A stretch of 64,000 bases of DNA, from assembly GCF_003429095.1 (NCBI RefSeq), contig NZ_QVTE01000034.1:1-64000 (forward strand). Reading direction: 5' to 3'. Of the stretch, positions 61,849 to 64,000 are shown in pieces. The notes under the pieces are model-generated. The model saw nothing but the letters and a program-made list of their open reading frames with translations. It made no database searches and had not been told where the DNA came from. Numbering within the stretch: position 1 is the stretch's first letter; every line of letters starts with the position of its first letter. The stretch is from Peribacillus saganii (GTDB lineage: Bacteria; Bacillota; Bacilli; Bacillales; DSM-1321). A program made the translations under genes and the position numbers.

Positions 61849-62583
61849 TCACATCCTTTTCAACTCCAGTGTTTTTTGAACCGTTTGATAGAGCACGTCT
61901 GCCCCATACATCGACATATGGATTCCTGATGGATCATATAATCCTGAATCAGTAAGTGCCTGATCTGTATTTCCACCTGCATATTGCAAAAAGATCCGAT
62001 ATGTATCAATTAAAGGAACGCCTTTTTGCCTGGCAATTGTTCTGGTTATATCATTATAAGAGTCATGCCATTCCCTAGCTCCACCGTAAGGCTTGTATAA
62101 AGCCTCTCTATTTCTTGAATAATAATGCCCTTTTCCTCCTTCAATTACGGGAAGGGCGGTCATCAGTATGACATTTATCTTTCGAGCCCTGAGACTATCA
62201 ACAAAATACCTTACGTTTTTGTTGAAATTTGCTTTTGAAGTTCTTGGCAAGCTATTGCTATTCATAATTTGCGCATCATTCGTTCCGAACATGATGATCA
62301 CGGTTTTCGGATTTTTATTCAGCACATCCCTTGTAAATCGCTGCCTCGCCATACCGGTCGAATTTCCGCCAACACCGGCATTAAAAACAGGACGTGTTTG
62401 CAAAAGCCGATTTGCCCATTTAGCACTGCTGTAATAATGATTAGCTACCCAATTCGAACCTGCTGTATTACTGTCTCCAAATAAAACAGTGACTTTCCTT
62501 ATGGCTGCCTTTGTTTCCGTTCCATTGCTCAAGTTGAGCGATGCCAGCAAAACAATGAAAAACGTCAAAACCAATTTCTTCAC
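61849..62583 (-). CDS. Secreted SGNH/GDSL-type hydrolase
   Basis: This 244-residue secreted protein has a signal peptide (residues 1-28). The SGNH blocks are present: Ser in 'VLFGDSNTAGSN' (block I), Gly in 'NAGVGGNSTGMARQR' (block II), Asn in 'IIMFGTNDAQ' (block III) and the Asp/His pair in 'LYDPSGIHMSMYG' (block V). Such enzymes are esterases or O-acetyl-hydrolases. In this wall-related context, removal of O-acetyl groups from surface polysaccharide is conceivable, but its substrate cannot be deduced. Transcribed alone. Confidence 0.92.
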   Translation of the reverse strand: MKKLVLTFFIVLLASLNLSNGTETKAAIRKVTVLFGDSNTAGSNWVANHYYSSAKWANRLLQTRPVFNAGVGGNSTGMARQRFTRDVLNKNPKTVIIMFGTNDAQIMNSNSLPRTSKANFNKNVRYFVDSLRARKINVILMTALPVIEGGKGHYYSRNREALYKPYGGAREWHDSYNDITRTIARQKGVPLIDTYRIFLQYAGGNTDQALTDSGLYDPSGIHMSMYGADVLYQTVQKTLELKRM

Positions 62584-63222
62584 AATTCTATTCTCCTAAC
62601 GTTTGATTTCTTTTAGCTTGACCGCTTCCAATGATTTACTCCATTAATCTACCCTGATGATACTGTGATAAAACTGTTCACCGTCAGGTAAGTCGAAAGA
62701 AGACCGACTAAAACTCTAACACAAAAAAGAAACCAAAGCTATGCGCTAAGGTCCCGTTTTCTCATTATATATATCTGGGCAAAAGCTGTAGATAAAAAAA
62801 CCTGATTACTAATGATAGAATCTATTATCCACTGCTATACATATCTAATATCTCATATCCTTATTTCAGATTATTGTATAAGGATAGGAAAAAACCATAT
62901 AAGCAGGTGGCTTTTAGGTCTCTGCTCCCCTTTATTCCCCTCAATTCTCCTAGACTATTACCCCCCTTGCAGCCACAGCTTTAGTCCGACAAATTACTAG
63001 TTCATTCGCCATAAAAAATGTAAATAAATGTTACAGAAACTATTTATTGACAGTACTATACCCAGGACTTATAATTCATTTGGAAACTGAATAGTATAAA
63101 AATGACTTAGTGGTATAAACCGTATTTTTCAGGAGAAATTTCTAATTCATTTTTATCGTTTCAGGGGGGAAAGAAAGAGATATTCCTATTTACTCCAAAA
63201 AAATATAGAGGGAGAGAAAAAA
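62584..63222. other. Divergent gap upstream of the efflux adaptor
   Basis: This 639-base AT-rich gap holds no gene I can support. The strong promoter at 63047-63075 is the only clear element. Confidence 0.55.
63047..63075 (+). promoter_or_regulatory. Consensus sigma-A promoter of the efflux adaptor gene
   Basis: TTGACA (63047-63052), 17 bases, TATAAT (63070-63075): a perfect match to both boxes. It leaves a leader of about 140 bases before the GTG start of the adaptor gene. Confidence 0.85.
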
Positions 63223-64000
63223 GTGGGAAAACGTTTACCTTTAGTAACCGCAGCTGTAAGCTTTGCTCTTGTGATGTCAGCTTGCTCAGCAAAGCAAACC
63301 AGCGGCGTTCAGGTAGAAAAGACAGCAATAAACGTGGAAGTAGCGAGTGTCGCTGAAGAGTCTCTTGATGGAATTACCAACCTTTCAGGAAAATTGCTGC
63401 CTTACGAAGAGACTGATGTTTCATTTGAGGTTGCAGGACGGATTCAAAACATGGATGCTAATATTGGTGATCCAATTCAAGCAGGAAACAGTTTAGCGAA
63501 TTTGGACCCTGCTGATTATCAGCTTCAAGTGCAGCAGGCCGATAATGCCATTCTTCAATCACAGGCTGCCCTGGACTCATCGGATGCAGCCATTAACTCC
63601 GCTGAAGTAGGGATTGGAGCGGCGGATTCAGGTGTTAGTTCCTCAAATGAATCAATAAAATCAGCAGAAGCCAATATAAAAGCAGCAAATGCACGGATCA
63701 GCAGTGCACAAGCCAACCTCGAAGCCGTTAATAAAGGGGCACGCGAGCAGGAAAAAGCCCAGGCAAGACTGGCTGTTGACAGGGCTAAAGCGGCCTATAC
63801 CAAAGCCAAACTGGATGCTGACCGTATAAAAGGATTATATGATGAAGGATTAGCATCCAAAAAGGATTTTGACGATATGCAGCTTGTAGTGACCAATGCA
63901 CAAAAAGATGTAGCTAATGCAGAACAATCGTTATCGCTTATTTTAGAAGGAGCGACTGCAGAACAGCGGAAACAAGCAGCCTCATCCATACAAGAAGCAG
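63223..64000 (+). CDS. Lipoprotein efflux periplasmic-adaptor-type protein (HlyD family, 3' end cut)
   Basis: The frame opens at a GTG with GAGGGAGAG upstream and stays open to the window edge (259 codons). Residues 1-20 are a lipoprotein signal with lipobox 'VMSAC', so it should be lipid-anchored on the outer face of the membrane. A barrel-sandwich half-motif ('VSFEVAGRIQNMDANIGDPIQAGNSLANLDP') is followed by a long Ala/Ser/Gln-rich coiled-coil hairpin with 'VDRAKAAYTKAKLDADRIKGLYDEGLASKKDFDD', typical of RND/MacA-type membrane fusion proteins. The partner transporter would lie beyond 64 kb. Strong constitutive promoter boxes precede it. Confidence 0.9.
   Translation, partial: MGKRLPLVTAAVSFALVMSACSAKQTSGVQVEKTAINVEVASVAEESLDGITNLSGKLLPYEETDVSFEVAGRIQNMDANIGDPIQAGNSLANLDPADYQLQVQQADNAILQSQAALDSSDAAINSAEVGIGAADSGVSSSNESIKSAEANIKAANARISSAQANLEAVNKGAREQEKAQARLAVDRAKAAYTKAKLDADRIKGLYDEGLASKKDFDDMQLVVTNAQKDVANAEQSLSLILEGATAEQRKQAASSIQEA

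Noticed and set aside
62812-63000. A 62-codon plus-strand frame in the gap before the efflux adaptor
   Set aside because: No ribosome binding site, AT-rich composition like the surrounding gap, no recognisable motif, and it ends before the strong promoter of the adaptor gene.

Overview
The window is chromosomal DNA from a low-GC, flagellated, S-layer-bearing member of the Bacillaceae. Gene order from the flagellar block through comF, degV, degSU, yvyE, LCP genes and tagO follows the Bacillus subtilis comF-hag neighbourhood, but the window then runs into a SecA2/S-layer locus resembling the one in the Bacillus anthracis group. No rRNA, tRNA, phage, transposase or CRISPR array was seen.

Positions 1-4.9 kb hold a truncated gene for a large secreted protein built of Ig-like repeats. 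It is read leftwards behind a clear c-di-GMP (GEMM-I) riboswitch with a terminator. Next to it lies the flagellin gene hag, with a sigma-D-like promoter and a leader carrying two hairpins, one of which looks like a CsrA site. From 4.9 to 10.2 kb, on the minus strand, lies the late flagellar cluster csrA, fliW, yviE, flgL, flgK, flgN, flgM, yvyF, with a consensus sigma-D promoter before flgM. From 10.3 to 15.8 kb come the competence genes comFC/comFA (no comFB), a DegV fatty-acid-binding protein, and the two-component pair degU/degS.

From 16.4 to 31 kb come yvyE, two LytR-CpsA-Psr (LCP) wall-polymer ligases, tagO, secA2, its S-layer partner slaP, a phosphodiester glycosidase (NAGPA-like) protein, and an MBOAT/SGNH O-acetylation pair like PatA/PatB. 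From 31 to 62.6 kb nearly every gene encodes an exported protein: a subtilase, an M14 carboxypeptidase, five SLH-domain proteins (two of them nucleotidases), a LysM-NlpC/P60 hydrolase, two polysaccharide deacetylases, a very large extracellular nuclease, a PQQ-like propeller and an SGNH hydrolase. galU and a small XRE regulator sit among them. The window ends inside a lipoprotein efflux adaptor.

The genes read as a surface-assembly line. TagO would start a lipid-linked polymer, the LCP enzymes would attach it to peptidoglycan, the Pat pair would acetylate it, SecA2/SlaP would export SLH proteins, and the SLH proteins would dock on it. The pyruvyl-transferase gene csaB, normally needed for SLH docking, is not in the window. 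Several intergenic gaps hold unusual degenerate tandem repeats with 20-21 bp or 51 bp periods, and one gap holds a roughly 619-bp tandem duplication that includes the tail of a peptidase gene.
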